A stretch of 64,000 bases of DNA from Nitrobacter winogradskyi Nb-255. Its GTDB lineage: Bacteria; Pseudomonadota; Alphaproteobacteria; Rhizobiales; Xanthobacteraceae. Each line of letters begins with the position of its first letter. Position 1 is the first letter of the stretch. The translations under genes were made by a program, and so were the position numbers. This document shows positions 27,457 through 37,167 of this stretch, piece after piece. The stretch is from contig NC_007406.1 in the NCBI RefSeq assembly GCF_000012725.1, positions 2,508,001 through 2,572,000 on the forward strand, read 5' to 3'. The notes under the pieces were generated by a model, which saw nothing but the letters and a program-made list of their open reading frames with translations, was not told the origin of the DNA and ran no database searches.

Positions 27457-29796
27457 ATGTCGAACGATACCGCCCTCGGCCGGGGTGGCGCGCTTTGCTG
27501 CGTGCTCGCAACCGTGGCCGCGATCGAATCCTGCTCGACTGCTTCGGCGCAGTCGAATTCCGATACCGTGCTGCCGGCGGTGACGATCACCGAACCGGCC
27601 CGGCAACCCCTTCGGTCCCAGCCAAACCGCGCCTTCCGCGCCTCCGCCGCACGACGCGCAACGCATCAATCGGCTTCGCGAACCCCCGCGGTCACGCCGT
27701 CAGCCGCCCTCCCCGCCACCGCGCCCGGCACGATGAATGCGGAAGGAGCGCCGGGCCCGCTGAATCTCGGTATCCCGAATGCGGCCGGCAGCCTCGTTGG
27801 GCTGACGCCGCGCGAGACGCCGGCGACCGTCAACATCATCACACAGCGGGATATGCAGGAAAAAGGCCTCCGCACGATGGTGGAAACCTTCAACTCGGTT
27901 CCGGGCGTCATGTCCGGAAACCTCCCCGGCGAACCCGGCGTCATCTCCATGCGCGGGTTCTCCCGCGCAGCGACCGGATATGCGGTCGACGGCGTTCGCG
28001 CGCCAGACCCGTTGATCGTCTCCCGCGATTTCGACACCTTCAGTTTCGAGCGTGTCGAAATCCTGAAAGGACCCGCGTCCGTCATTCAGGGTGTCGGCGC
28101 CTTGGCCGGAGCCGTGAATCTTGTAACCAAGCAGCCCAAGCTCGGCCAGGCAGGCGCCCAGGGCCTGTTGAGCTATGGCAGCTTCAACTCGCTGCGGACG
28201 GGCATCGATATCAACGCTCCGATCGGATCAAACGCGGCCGTCCGCTCGACGCTGAGCTACGGACAATCCGACGGCTTTATCAACGACACCCGATCGCGCA
28301 AGGTGGGCGCAACGACCAGCGGGACGCTCGCCCCGACCGACAGGCTCACCTTCACAAGCTCCGCCAGCTTCTTTCACGACGAGTTCCGGACACCCTATCA
28401 GGGCACCCCGCTGATCGCCCGCTCGCTCGCGCGCGATCCCACGAACCTCGTCTCGGCCCCCGGCGGGCTTGTGATCGACCGTTCCATCCGCAATCAGAAC
28501 TATAATGTCGAGAATGGGCTGATGACGTCGGACACTGTCTGGCTGCGCGGCGGCGCCGAATACAAGCTGACCGACAACTGGACACTGCGGAACGATCTCA
28601 GTTTCTTCAAGTCCGACCGGTACTGGGCCAGTTCCGAAGACTTCACGTTCAATTCCGTGAGCGGCCTGCTCGACCGTTCGACAACGAAAATCACGCACGC
28701 GCACCAGATCTGGTCGGAGCGTGCGGCGGCGGCCTATGACGGCATCATCGGAGGATTCCGCAACCGCTTCGCTGCCGGGCTCGAATACACCGACACGGAT
28801 TTCGACTCGAGCAGACGGTTCGGATCCGCCACGCCGGTCGATCCCTTCAATCCGGATCGCGGCTACTTCCCTGCCGATACGGCTGCGAACTTCCCGACCC
28901 GACAGGATTTCACCAGCGGACTAAAAACGTTCGCAGCCTTCGCGGAGAACGCCATCAACCTGACGCCGGACTGGCTGATGCTCGCCAGCGTCCGGCACGA
29001 GAGCATGAAGCTCGATCGACGGATCGACGATCTGAACACGGGTACGGTCACCCGCTTCGAAAAGACGTTCGACAATCTCTCGTGGCGGGTCGGAACGGTT
29101 TACAACGTAACGTCCGGAACGGCCTTATTCGGCCAGTATAATCGCGCCGCCATTCCGGTCTCGGGGCTGTTGCTCAGCAATCTCGCCAACGGACGGTTCG
29201 ACCTGTCCACCGGAAGTTCGATCGAGGGCGGAATCAAATCGTCGCTCTTGGACAACCGTTTGGTGACGACCGCTTCGGTCTATCAGATCGAGCAGAACAA
29301 TATCCTGACCCGCGATCCGACAACTCCGGCGCTGACGGTGCAGGGCGGCAGCCAGCGCTCCCGCGGCGTGGAACTGGATGTCGCGGTATCACTGACGCCG
29401 CAGTGGAGAGTGAACGCGAACGCGTCATTCATCAAGGCGGAGTTTACCGAGTTGCGTAGCGCCACGCTCGATCTGCGCGGGAACCGCCCGATCAACGTGC
29501 CGGCGCAGGCGTTCATGGTCTCGACCAGCTATCGCTTCGATCCGGTGCCGCTGACAATCGGCGCATCGGCGCAGCACGTAGGGTCTTTCTACACCGACAC
29601 CGCCAACACCATCGAGGTAAGCGGGCGAACCCTGCTTGACGCCTGGGTGGCCTACGACATCGGCGGCGGAACGTTGCGGCTGCGCGGCCGCAATCTCACC
29701 AACGCATTCTATGCGAACTGGTCCGGATACAGTCCCACCCAGGTGTATCTCGGCGCGCCGCGCAATTTCGACCTCTCCTACAACGTCAGGTTCTGA
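27457..29796 (+). CDS. TonB-dependent siderophore receptor
   Basis: A 779-residue outer-membrane receptor. A signal sequence with SCSTASAQ is followed by a TonB-box region (VLPAVTITEPA), a long Ala/Pro linker, a plug (ETPATVNIITQRDMQEKG, FSRAATGYAVDGVRAPDP, FERVEILKGPASVIQG) and a barrel ending YNVRF with terminal Phe. It resembles FhuE/FpvA-type ferric siderophore receptors but has no STN domain. The DUF2946 gene lies upstream, and a PepSY membrane protein, often a siderophore-iron reductase, lies downstream, so the three probably form one uptake unit. Start ATG 27457. Confidence 0.92.
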   Translation: MSNDTALGRGGALCCVLATVAAIESCSTASAQSNSDTVLPAVTITEPARQPLRSQPNRAFRASAARRATHQSASRTPAVTPSAALPATAPGTMNAEGAPGPLNLGIPNAAGSLVGLTPRETPATVNIITQRDMQEKGLRTMVETFNSVPGVMSGNLPGEPGVISMRGFSRAATGYAVDGVRAPDPLIVSRDFDTFSFERVEILKGPASVIQGVGALAGAVNLVTKQPKLGQAGAQGLLSYGSFNSLRTGIDINAPIGSNAAVRSTLSYGQSDGFINDTRSRKVGATTSGTLAPTDRLTFTSSASFFHDEFRTPYQGTPLIARSLARDPTNLVSAPGGLVIDRSIRNQNYNVENGLMTSDTVWLRGGAEYKLTDNWTLRNDLSFFKSDRYWASSEDFTFNSVSGLLDRSTTKITHAHQIWSERAAAAYDGIIGGFRNRFAAGLEYTDTDFDSSRRFGSATPVDPFNPDRGYFPADTAANFPTRQDFTSGLKTFAAFAENAINLTPDWLMLASVRHESMKLDRRIDDLNTGTVTRFEKTFDNLSWRVGTVYNVTSGTALFGQYNRAAIPVSGLLLSNLANGRFDLSTGSSIEGGIKSSLLDNRLVTTASVYQIEQNNILTRDPTTPALTVQGGSQRSRGVELDVAVSLTPQWRVNANASFIKAEFTELRSATLDLRGNRPINVPAQAFMVSTSYRFDPVPLTIGASAQHVGSFYTDTANTIEVSGRTLLDAWVAYDIGGGTLRLRGRNLTNAFYANWSGYSPTQVYLGAPRNFDLSYNVRF

Positions 29797-29867
29797 TGCG
29801 TGAAACACGGCGTCTCGCCGGTGCTCCGATGAGGCGTCCCCATTCCGATGTCTGAAAGCAAACGCCG

Positions 29868-31253
29868 ATGTCCAACTCCTTCTCAGCCCTGGCTCTGCAC
29901 CGCACGGTCTGGCGCTGGCATTTCTATGCCGGTCTCGTGGTCGCACCCTTCATGTTCATTCTCGCCGTGACGGGCGCGATCTATCTCTTCAATGACGAGA
30001 TCAACGATGTGCTCCATCGTGATCTACGCATTGTCGCGCCGGTGTCCGAACCGGCGCCGCTCAGCAAGATGGCCGAGGCTGCGATCACCGCCTATCCCGG
30101 CGGAAAGGTCACCCGCATCGATACGGCTCGGGCGACGAACCGCAGCGTGGAAGTATTCGTGACACCGGCGACAGGTGATGCGGTCCGCGTGTTCGTTGAT
30201 CCCGGCACCGGGCGGGTTCTCGGCTCCTATGTCTATGCCCGCACGCTGGTCGGCTTCGCCGACATCGCGCACGGCTCGCTGACGCTGGGGAGCATCGGCG
30301 ACAATATCGTCGAACTCGCTGCCTGCTGGGGCTTCATCCTCGTGGCGACAGGCCTTTACCTGTGGTGGCCGCGCGGCCGCTTCCGTCTCGGCGGTGTTCT
30401 CTATCCACGAATTGGCCGGCGCGGACGGCCGTTCTGGAAGGAATGGCACGCGGTGGTGGGCATGTGGTCCGCCTTTCTCATCATGTTCCTGATCCTCACG
30501 GGCCTGCCATGGGCATCCTTCTGGGGCGACTTGCTGCGCCGCGGCACCGACCTCGCCGGCATCGGCTATCCGGCAAATCACAGGCTTCAAGGAACGACGC
30601 CGTCCACGACGACGGTCAAGGACGCAGCGGGCAATGCCGCGCCCTGGACGCTGGAGCAGGCGCCGATTCCGGATTCCGATCCGCATGCCGGGCATCACGG
30701 GCACATCACCTCCGCGCCCGCCGCGAAACGCATGCTCGGCGTCGACGACGTTGCCGCGATCCTGACGCGCGAGGGTTTGATGGCTCCGTATCGCCTGATC
30801 CTGCCGAAGAACGCCAGCGGCGTGTTCACCGCCTTCAGCTATCCCGATCAGCCGGAGACGCAGCGCACGCTCCATGTTGATCAGTACTCAGGTCGCGTGA
30901 TCGGCGATGTCCGTTTCGCCGACTATGGATGGGCCGCGAAGGCCGTGGAACTCGGCGTCCAGATCCACATGGGCAACTACTTCGGACGCCTCAACCAGAT
31001 CGTGATGCTGATCCCCTGTATCGGCATCATCGTCCTGACGATCACAGGTCCCCTCATGTGGTGGCGGCGACGTCCGAAAGGAGAATTTGCAGCGCCGCAG
31101 CCGCTATCTTCTCCACGGCTGCGCACGTCGGCGATGATCGTCATCGGGCTCTGCGTGATGTTCCCGCTGGCGGGGGCGTCACTGGCGCTGGCGATGATTG
31201 CCGACTGGGTGTGGGAACAATCGCCTGCGTACCGGCTTCGGCCCGGACAGTGA
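29868..31253 (+). CDS. PepSY-associated membrane protein, putative iron reductase
   Basis: A 461-residue protein with four to five membrane helices. Helix 1 is [27 protein letters not shown]; the middle helices contain [24 protein letters not shown] and a late one [37 protein letters not shown]. PepSY segments flank a periplasmic His-rich loop (DPHAGHHGH). Family members such as FsrB/PiuB-like proteins reduce siderophore-bound iron or act beside TonB receptors. It starts 71 bases after the receptor gene. The paired His residues in helices could bind heme. Confidence 0.87.
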   Translation: MSNSFSALALHRTVWRWHFYAGLVVAPFMFILAVTGAIYLFNDEINDVLHRDLRIVAPVSEPAPLSKMAEAAITAYPGGKVTRIDTARATNRSVEVFVTPATGDAVRVFVDPGTGRVLGSYVYARTLVGFADIAHGSLTLGSIGDNIVELAACWGFILVATGLYLWWPRGRFRLGGVLYPRIGRRGRPFWKEWHAVVGMWSAFLIMFLILTGLPWASFWGDLLRRGTDLAGIGYPANHRLQGTTPSTTTVKDAAGNAAPWTLEQAPIPDSDPHAGHHGHITSAPAAKRMLGVDDVAAILTREGLMAPYRLILPKNASGVFTAFSYPDQPETQRTLHVDQYSGRVIGDVRFADYGWAAKAVELGVQIHMGNYFGRLNQIVMLIPCIGIIVLTITGPLMWWRRRPKGEFAAPQPLSSPRLRTSAMIVIGLCVMFPLAGASLALAMIADWVWEQSPAYRLRPGQ

Positions 31254-31380
31254 AGGGATCAGCAAACAATCGCGGCGCAACAAGCGCGTCGCGATTTGCC
31301 GGCGGCTTGCCTTGTGCGCCTTCCCTGTCCTATATCGGGCGCACGCCGCCTTGAGCGGCAGGACAGCCAGCGGTGCCCAG

Positions 31381-31701
31381 ATGTCTTGGCTATACCTTTT
31401 CCTTGCGGGCCTCGCTGAAACAGGATGGGCTATCGGCTTGAAGTACACAGACGGGTTCACGCGTCTGTGGCCGAGCGTGTTCACCGGTTTGGGAATGGCG
31501 CTCAGCTTCATGCTGTTGTCGATTGCGATACGAACCTTGCCGGTCGGCACAGCTTACGCAATCTGGACTGGAATCGGGGCCACCGGAACAGCTCTGTTGG
31601 GCATGTGGCTTTTTTCCGAGCCTGCAACAATAGCGAGGTTTGCATGCCTGGGGCTGATCATCATCGGCATGGTCGGCCTCAAAGTCGTTTCACCTGCTTG
31701 A
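31381..31701 (+). CDS. gdx: guanidinium exporter of the SMR family (Gdx/SugE type)
   Basis: The 106-residue protein has four membrane helices. The central Glu13 in [18 protein letters not shown], together with the GW and LKY residues, marks the SugE/Gdx branch of small multidrug resistance proteins and separates it from EmrE/QacE drug pumps. Gdx proteins exchange guanidinium for protons. Start ATG 31381. The next gene, 27 bases downstream, is an amidinotransferase, a guanidino-group enzyme. I see no guanidine riboswitch in the 127 bases upstream. Confidence 0.85.
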   Translation: MSWLYLFLAGLAETGWAIGLKYTDGFTRLWPSVFTGLGMALSFMLLSIAIRTLPVGTAYAIWTGIGATGTALLGMWLFSEPATIARFACLGLIIIGMVGLKVVSPA

Positions 31702-31727
31702 GCTTAACGAATTTCCGGGAAGGCTAA

Positions 31728-32888
31728 ATGATGCTGGACACCTCTGGTCACCCTTCCAACCGTGAGCAGGATGAAAATCGCGCGAGCGAGGATTCGCCGT
31801 CCAGGCAAGCGTGCCCCGTCAACTCCCATAACGAATGGGACCCACTGGAAGAGGTGATCGTCGGCCGGCTAGAAGGTGCGACAATCCCTTCGAACCATCC
31901 CACCGTGACGTCCAATATTCCGGGTCTCGCCGCCAAGAAAGTTCACGCGCTTGTCGCCGGAATGCGGTTCCCCAAAATCATGTCGGAACCCGCTCAGCGC
32001 GAACTGGATGGGTTTATCAAGATTCTTGAATCGTTTGGGATCAAGGTCCGCAGGCCCGATGCCATAGACTGGAAGCGCCGTTTCGGAACGCCGAACTGGC
32101 GTGCGAGAGGTTTCATCAATGCCTGCCCACGCGATTCCATGCTGGTCATCGGCGATGAAATCATCGAGACGCCGATGGCATGGCCCACCCGTTACTTCGA
32201 GACTCATTCTTATCGCACGCTCCTGAAGGAGTACTTCAGGGCCGGGGCGCGCTGGACGTCGGCGCCGAAACCCGAGCTGAGGAAAGAGCTATTCGACGAC
32301 GCCTATCGTATTCCCAAAGAAGGCGATCCCATCGGTTATGTCCTGACCGAATGGGAGCCGGTGTTTGATGCGGCCGACTTCATGCGTTGCGGCCGGGATC
32401 TCTTTGTCCAGAAGAGTAATGTGACCAACGCAATGGGCATCGAGTGGCTGCGACGGCACTTGTCGGATCGCGGCTATCGCATCCACGAGATCGAAAGCCG
32501 CTGTCGCACGCCGATGCACATCGACACGACTTTCGTGCCGCTGGCTCCTGGTAAAGTTCTCGTCAATCCGGAGTACCTCGATGTCAGCCGCCTGCCTCCC
32601 ATCCTGAAGGATTGGGAGATCCTGGTCGCACCGGAGCCGAACCCGATCGAAGACCGGCTGCTCAAGATCACCTCCATGTGCGGCAAGTGGTTGAACATGA
32701 ATGTGCTGACGATCGACGAGAAGCGTGTTGTCGTCGAGCGACATCACACATCGATGATCAAGGCATTGGAGAAATGGGGTTTTGAGCCGGTGCCCTGCGA
32801 TTTCCTGCACTATGGCGCGTTCGGCGGCGCGTTTCATTGCGCAACGCTCGACATTCGGCGACGAGGCAGTCTGGAAAGCTATTTCTAG
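31728..32888 (+). CDS. glycine-type amidinotransferase
   Basis: The 386-residue enzyme is strikingly similar to vertebrate arginine:glycine amidinotransferase. Shared blocks are GDEIIETPMAWPTRYFE, EPVFDAADFMRCGRDLF, VTNAMGIEWLRRHL, PMHIDTTF and FGGAFHCATLDIRRRG. The catalytic Cys is C371 and the catalytic His is H264, with Asp in the FDAAD block. It would move the amidino group of arginine to an amine such as glycine, giving guanidinoacetate and ornithine; the true acceptor is unknown. A GGGAAGG site precedes ATG 31728. It is next to the guanidinium exporter. Confidence 0.88.
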   Translation: MMLDTSGHPSNREQDENRASEDSPSRQACPVNSHNEWDPLEEVIVGRLEGATIPSNHPTVTSNIPGLAAKKVHALVAGMRFPKIMSEPAQRELDGFIKILESFGIKVRRPDAIDWKRRFGTPNWRARGFINACPRDSMLVIGDEIIETPMAWPTRYFETHSYRTLLKEYFRAGARWTSAPKPELRKELFDDAYRIPKEGDPIGYVLTEWEPVFDAADFMRCGRDLFVQKSNVTNAMGIEWLRRHLSDRGYRIHEIESRCRTPMHIDTTFVPLAPGKVLVNPEYLDVSRLPPILKDWEILVAPEPNPIEDRLLKITSMCGKWLNMNVLTIDEKRVVVERHHTSMIKALEKWGFEPVPCDFLHYGAFGGAFHCATLDIRRRGSLESYF

Positions 32889-33128
32889 ATCCTTCCGCAT
32901 CTGATGGAATCAGAAGCAAAGCTCTTTGATTGTGGTTTGACGCGCTTTCTTAACGCGGGCACATCCCATCCTCGGGCCAAGCCCGAGGACATGCTTCGCC
33001 CGGAAAGCGCTACTAGAGCGGGATGAGGAAAAGTGTGTAGCGGTTTTCCGCCCGCATCCCGCTCTAAAATGTTGGAATCGATCACGTTCATGGTTTTGGA
33101 TCGATTCGATCCAAAACCATCGTGATCT
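32885..33128. repeat. palindromic repeat cluster, copy 4
   Basis: A copy of the dispersed repeat (32885-33014) is followed by an inverted pair agagcgggatg (33015-33025) / catcccgctct (33055-33065). Next is a 31-base palindrome at 33090-33120 (arms atggttttggatcga) whose only mismatch is the central base. The cluster lies between the convergent ends of the amidinotransferase and hmuV genes and may form a two-way terminator, though no U-run follows. Confidence 0.8.
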
Positions 33129-33135
33129 AGCACGA

Positions 33136-33945
33136 TCATAAGAGGTTGCCCGGTCCAATTGATTTCATCGCTTGAGGCAGCAAAACCGGGCTGCCATCGC
33201 CGTGATACTGAATATCCGCACAAACTTCGAACACCTTTCGGATCAGTCCGTCGGTGATCGTTTGCGCGGGAGGACCATCGGCGACAATGGCGCCGCGGTG
33301 AATAACAATAATGCGGCTCGCGAATCGGACGGCGAGATTAAGGTCGTGCAGGATCGCGATCACGGCTGTCCCGTTGCGGGCGCGCCGGCCGGCGATTTCG
33401 ACCAGCTCAATTTGATGCCGCAAGTCGAGGCTTGATGTCGGCTCATCGAGCAGGAGTAATCCCGGCCCATGACGAGCTTCGCCGCACGCCAATTGAACGA
33501 GGACACGCGCAAAATGAGTGCGCTGCTGTTCGCCGCCCGAGAGGGTCGGCAGTTGGCGGCTGCGGAGCGGACGGATTGCGACCTCGTCCATGGCCGACTC
33601 GACAAGCGGATGCGCTGCAGCGATTGCCATATCGCCCGCGCCCATGCGGACGATCTCCTCGACCGTGAACGGAAACGTGACGTTGACGTGTTGCGACAGT
33701 GTCGCACGATGGGTTGCCAGTTGTGCCGCGGAGTAGGATCTGAGATCGGCCTGCTTGAGTTCGATACGTCCTTGCGTCGGCTGAAGATCGCCGGAAAGCA
33801 GGCGAAGAAGGGTAGACTTTCCAGCACCATTAGGACCAACGATCGCAACCATCTCTCCGCTTCCGACGCTGAGGTCGATGCCATCGACTAGCGTCGCGCC
33901 ATTGATCCGCATCGTCACTGAATGCGTTTCGATGATCGGCCTCAT
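33136..33945 (-). CDS. hmuV: hemin ABC transporter ATP-binding protein HmuV
   Basis: The 269-residue ATPase has a Walker A motif (VGPNGAGKSTLLRLL), the ABC signature TLSGGEQQRTHFARVL, Walker B (LLLLDEPTSSLD) and the switch His in AILHDLNLA. It resembles rhizobial HmuV, which powers import of heme from the periplasm. Its ATG overlaps the stop of hmuU (ATGA). It is the last gene of hmuT-hmuU-hmuV, of which hmuT looks broken. Confidence 0.9.
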   Translation of the reverse strand: MRPIIETHSVTMRINGATLVDGIDLSVGSGEMVAIVGPNGAGKSTLLRLLSGDLQPTQGRIELKQADLRSYSAAQLATHRATLSQHVNVTFPFTVEEIVRMGAGDMAIAAAHPLVESAMDEVAIRPLRSRQLPTLSGGEQQRTHFARVLVQLACGEARHGPGLLLLDEPTSSLDLRHQIELVEIAGRRARNGTAVIAILHDLNLAVRFASRIIVIHRGAIVADGPPAQTITDGLIRKVFEVCADIQYHGDGSPVLLPQAMKSIGPGNLL

Positions 33946-35039
33946 AGCCCGGCCAGTCCCCGCTGCCGGAGCAGGATCGCGAGGAAAAACGGCGCGCCGA
34001 TCGCCGCCGTCAAAATGCCGATCGGCATCTCGGCGGGCGCGACGATGGTCCGGGCCAGCGTGTCGGCGCCGACAACCAGAATCGCGCCGAGAAGCGCCGA
34101 TGCCGGAAGCAGCATCCTGTGACCGGGGCCGATCATCAATCGAAGAAGGTGCGGAACAACAATGCCGATGAAACCGACGACCCCGCAGATCGAGACCGCG
34201 ACTCCGGTCATGGCCGAGATCAGAACGATCGATGCCTGCTTCAGCCGTTCGACATTGACACCACTATGGAACGCTTCGGACTCGCCCAGCACGAGAAGGT
34301 CCAGTCCCCGGCCGATCCGAAAGCACGCGAACACGCCGATGACGAGGACCGGCGCAATTGTCACCGCCTTGCTCCAGGTCGCGCCGCTCAGCGAACCAAG
34401 CATCCAGAACGTGATGTCGCGCAACTGCCGGTCATCCGCGATGAACACCAGAAGCCCAAGTCCGGCATTGGCGATCGCGGCAATGGCCAGGCCCGCCAGG
34501 AGAAAAAGCGCGATGGAGGTCCGTCCCATGCGGCTGGCAATGCCGTAGAGGACAAATGTGGTGACAAGCGACCCCAGAAACGCCGCCAGCGGCAGGATCG
34601 CATTCTGCATGAAGCGGAAGGCATCGCCGTAACTGCTGTCGATCAGAACAATGGCGCTCGCGGCGGCGAACGCACCGCCGCTGGAAACGCCGACCAGAGC
34701 TGGATCAGCCAGCGGATTCCGAAACAGGCCCTGCATGATCGCGCCGGACGTTGCAAGCAAACCGCCAACCACGGCGGCGGCCAGAATGCGCGGGATCCGG
34801 ATCGACCAGAGCACAAGCTGATCGCGCGCGAGCAGCGCGCCGGCCTGTTCACTCGTCCAAAGCCCCAGCGCCACCGGAACGCGGCCAAGAGGAATGCCTG
34901 CGGCGCCCATGGTCACCGCGGCGATCGCCACGCCCGACAATGCCACCAGCAGGCAACCGAACAGAAGGGTGGGCGCAGGGCGCGCGCTCGCGCTTCCGCG
35001 GGATGATTCTGCGTTTCCGATACTGTCGATCGCGGTCAT
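33942..35039 (-). CDS. hmuU: hemin ABC transporter permease HmuU
   Basis: A 365-residue FecCD-family permease with about ten membrane helices. The family blocks are [42 protein letters not shown] and [24 protein letters not shown]. The last is the loop that contacts the ATPase. The ATG at 35039 overlaps the hmuT stop. An in-frame ATG at 35048 would add three residues. Confidence 0.9.
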   Translation of the reverse strand: [365 protein letters not shown]

Positions 35040-35902
35040 TTCAGGCAATCGACGGTCGGCGCTGCGGGAGTGAAATTATCGGTCCCGGATGAGAGAGCCG
35101 GATAGAGTCGAATCGACAGATCGCGTGCTGCAGCAGCGGTTCGTGGACCGAACCCGAGAAGATAAAGCCCCTCCATTGAGATGAACGATTTGTTCGCCGC
35201 AGCCGGCGTCAATGCAAAAGCAGGATGCTGATAGATGGTGTCCGGCGCAAGCGAGTCGTTGCCCCTGTCAATGGACAGGACAACATCCGGCTTGGCGGCG
35301 ACAATCGCCTCGTCGCTGATCGGCTTATAGCCTTCATACTCAGTGATGGCGTTGATGCCTCCGGACAGCTTGATGATCTCGTCGGCGGCGGTATGACGCC
35401 CCGCCGCCATGGCACGGCCGTTCACGAGCGACATCACGAACATGACGCGAACCGGCTTATCGATCCTGGCTCGCAGACCCTTCAGTCGGGTAAGGTCATG
35501 AGCGACGGCCGCCGTGAGACAGGCGGCGCGGGCGTCGGCTCTCAGCGCGTGTCCCACCAGGGAAATCTTGTCGAGGATACCCTGCTCGGAATAGCCCTCA
35601 GGCACAAGAACAAACGGCACCTTCGCCGCTTGCAGGACGTCAAGCGTTTCCTTCGGCCCCGATCCCTGCATCGCAAAGATCACCGACGGATTCAAACCGA
35701 GGACACCCTCCGAGGATAGCTGACGCATATAACCGACTGACGGCACGAGCCAGAACGACGTCCTGTTCGCCAGCCCTGGCCCCGGCATCGTTTTCAGGGC
35801 AGGCTTGAGGGTGCATTTTGGCGGGGTCTGATATCGTTGTTGTGATTGCGCCAATCGACCGCGCTTATATTTGCTGGTGGAGCTTGAATTTGACATTCGC
35901 AT
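35036..35902 (-). pseudogene. hmuT: hemin-binding periplasmic protein HmuT, 5' end lost
   Basis: Similarity to HmuT begins only at about base 35748 (VPSVGYMRQLSSEGVLGLNPSVIFAMQGSGPKETL) and continues to the normal C-terminus. The open frame upstream (MRMSNSSSTSKYKRGRLAQS...) is unrelated, has no signal peptide and overlaps an inverted repeat. Roughly 70-90 N-terminal residues, including the export signal and the first heme-loop strand, are missing. Without export the protein could not serve HmuUV, so the operon probably lacks a working binding protein unless a copy exists elsewhere. Confidence 0.75.
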
Positions 35903-35950
35903 CCGGGATGCGCGGCCGATGGATCGCGAATGTCAAATTCACTCCACCAG
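35874..35950. repeat. imperfect inverted repeat, possible operator
   Basis: Left arm 35874-35900 (ctggtggagcttgaatttga + cattcgc) pairs with right arm 35926-35950 (gcgaatgtcaaattcact + ccaccag). They match except for two extra bases in the left arm, around a 25-base GC-rich spacer. It sits exactly where hmuT has lost its 5' end. The length suggests a transcription factor site or an element end rather than a terminator. Confidence 0.75.
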
Positions 35951-35993
35951 AGTCTCGTTCAACTGCGTTGGATCACTCCAACCTTGACCTCTT

Positions 35994-36146
35994 GATCGAG
36001 CATGATCTTATCCGAAAACCGGTTTCCACTATTCGGGATCATGCTCCATAGCGTTTTCGAGCGAAGTGGAAACCGTCGCGTGAAGAAAACACGCCAAAAC
36101 AACAATCTAGAGTTTCGGTTCTGATTCAATCAGAAGCGAAAATGCC
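35994..36146. repeat. dispersed palindromic repeat, copy 5
   Basis: An outer pair gagcatgatc / gatcatgctc encloses aaaaccggtttccac. It is followed by the core agcgttttcgagcgaagtgg, then cgtgaagaaaacacgccaaaacaa and tctgattcaatcagaa. It ends 90 bases upstream of the heme monooxygenase gene. Confidence 0.85.
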
Positions 36147-36236
36147 CTGGCGCGGCTCTCGTTCTGTTATTCTGACTTGCAGAGACAGGGAATTGCAGCA
36201 TACACGACATCAACCGTAAAACTGGAGGATACCAGA

Positions 36237-36572
36237 ATGTTTATCGCGATGAACCGTTTCCAGGTTAAGCCGGGCTCGGAAGCGGCTTTCGAAAACCTTT
36301 GGGTGACGCGTGAATCCTACCTCGGAGCCATGCCGGGATTCATCGAGTTCCATCTCCTGAAGGGACCAAAAGCCGAGGATCATACGCTTTATTCGAGCCA
36401 TACGACCTGGGTTGATCGCGCGGCGTTCGAAGGATGGACGAAGTCTGAAGCGTTTCGCAAAGCGCACGCCCGCGCGGACAATAAAACAGGAGAGAGCCTG
36501 TATCTCGGCCATCCGAAGTTCGAAGGTTTCGAGATCATCCAGAGCGAGCGAAAATCCGACGCCGCCGCCTGA
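36237..36572 (+). CDS. hmuQ: heme-degrading monooxygenase, HmuQ/IsdG-like
   Basis: A 111-residue dimeric alpha+beta barrel of the antibiotic-biosynthesis monooxygenase (ABM) family. Motifs are FIAMNRFQVKPGSEAAFENLW, FIEFHLLKGP, YSSHTTWVDRAAFEGW and AFRKAHARA, whose His is the likely heme ligand. HmuQ and HmuD of Bradyrhizobium release iron from heme in the cytoplasm. A strong GGAGG precedes ATG 36237. It starts the plus-strand pair with the HugX-like gene, divergent from hmuTUV. Confidence 0.87.
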   Translation: MFIAMNRFQVKPGSEAAFENLWVTRESYLGAMPGFIEFHLLKGPKAEDHTLYSSHTTWVDRAAFEGWTKSEAFRKAHARADNKTGESLYLGHPKFEGFEIIQSERKSDAAA

Positions 36573-36609
36573 AGTCGTAATCGACCCATCGCATCACTGG
36601 AGGATTAAC

Positions 36610-37140
36610 GTGACCGGCGCGCTTGCTTCGGATCTGAGGACCTATCTTGCGGAGAATCCCGGCGCGGTGATCGAGGACGTGGCGCGCGACCGCCATGTGC
36701 CGCCACGCACGGTGATCGAGGCACTGCCGTCCGGCATGGTGAAGCTCTGTCAGGGTGGCGTGTTCACGGACGCAATGCAGGATATCACGCAATGGGGAGA
36801 AGTTACTCTTATCGTTCATACCGCTGACGCCATCTTTGAATTCACCGGACCAATTCCGAACGGCGAGATCGGCCGCGGTTATTTTAACCTGATGCAGCCG
36901 AAGGGCCTGCACGGCCATCTGCGGCATGAGAGATGCGCCGCTATTGCCTTCGTCGAACGCCCCTTCATGGGCAAGTCTTCGGCATTCGTCGCGTTCCTGA
37001 ATGTCGACGGCGGCGTGATGTTCAAGGTATTCGTGGGACGGGACGAGACAAGAGCGTTGCGGCAGGATCAGCTCGAACGATTCCGCGCGCTTGCTGAACG
37101 TTTGGGCGCCGTGCCGGCAAGCGAGGAGATTTGTTCATAG
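36610..37140 (+). CDS. heme utilisation protein, HugX/HutX family
   Basis: The 176-residue protein matches HutX/HuvX/HugX, cytoplasmic heme carriers. Typical pieces are LRTYLAENPGAVIEDVARDRHVPPRTVIEALP, TQWGEVTLIVHTADAIFEFTGPIPNGEIGRGYFNL and SAFVAFLNVDGGVMFKVFVGRD. It would buffer heme or hand it to the monooxygenase encoded just upstream. The GTG at 36610 follows GGAGG; the longer ATG frame from 36412 is inside the preceding gene. Confidence 0.87.
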   Translation: MTGALASDLRTYLAENPGAVIEDVARDRHVPPRTVIEALPSGMVKLCQGGVFTDAMQDITQWGEVTLIVHTADAIFEFTGPIPNGEIGRGYFNLMQPKGLHGHLRHERCAAIAFVERPFMGKSSAFVAFLNVDGGVMFKVFVGRDETRALRQDQLERFRALAERLGAVPASEEICS

Positions 37141-37167
37141 GAAGCTCCGGAGTCTGGGACAAAGCCC

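Noticed and set aside
31254-31380. Possible guanidine riboswitch before the Gdx gene
   Set aside because: I looked for paired ACGR-loop hairpins and for the ykkC-I conserved blocks and found neither; cgggcgcacgccgcc only loosely resembles one hairpin.
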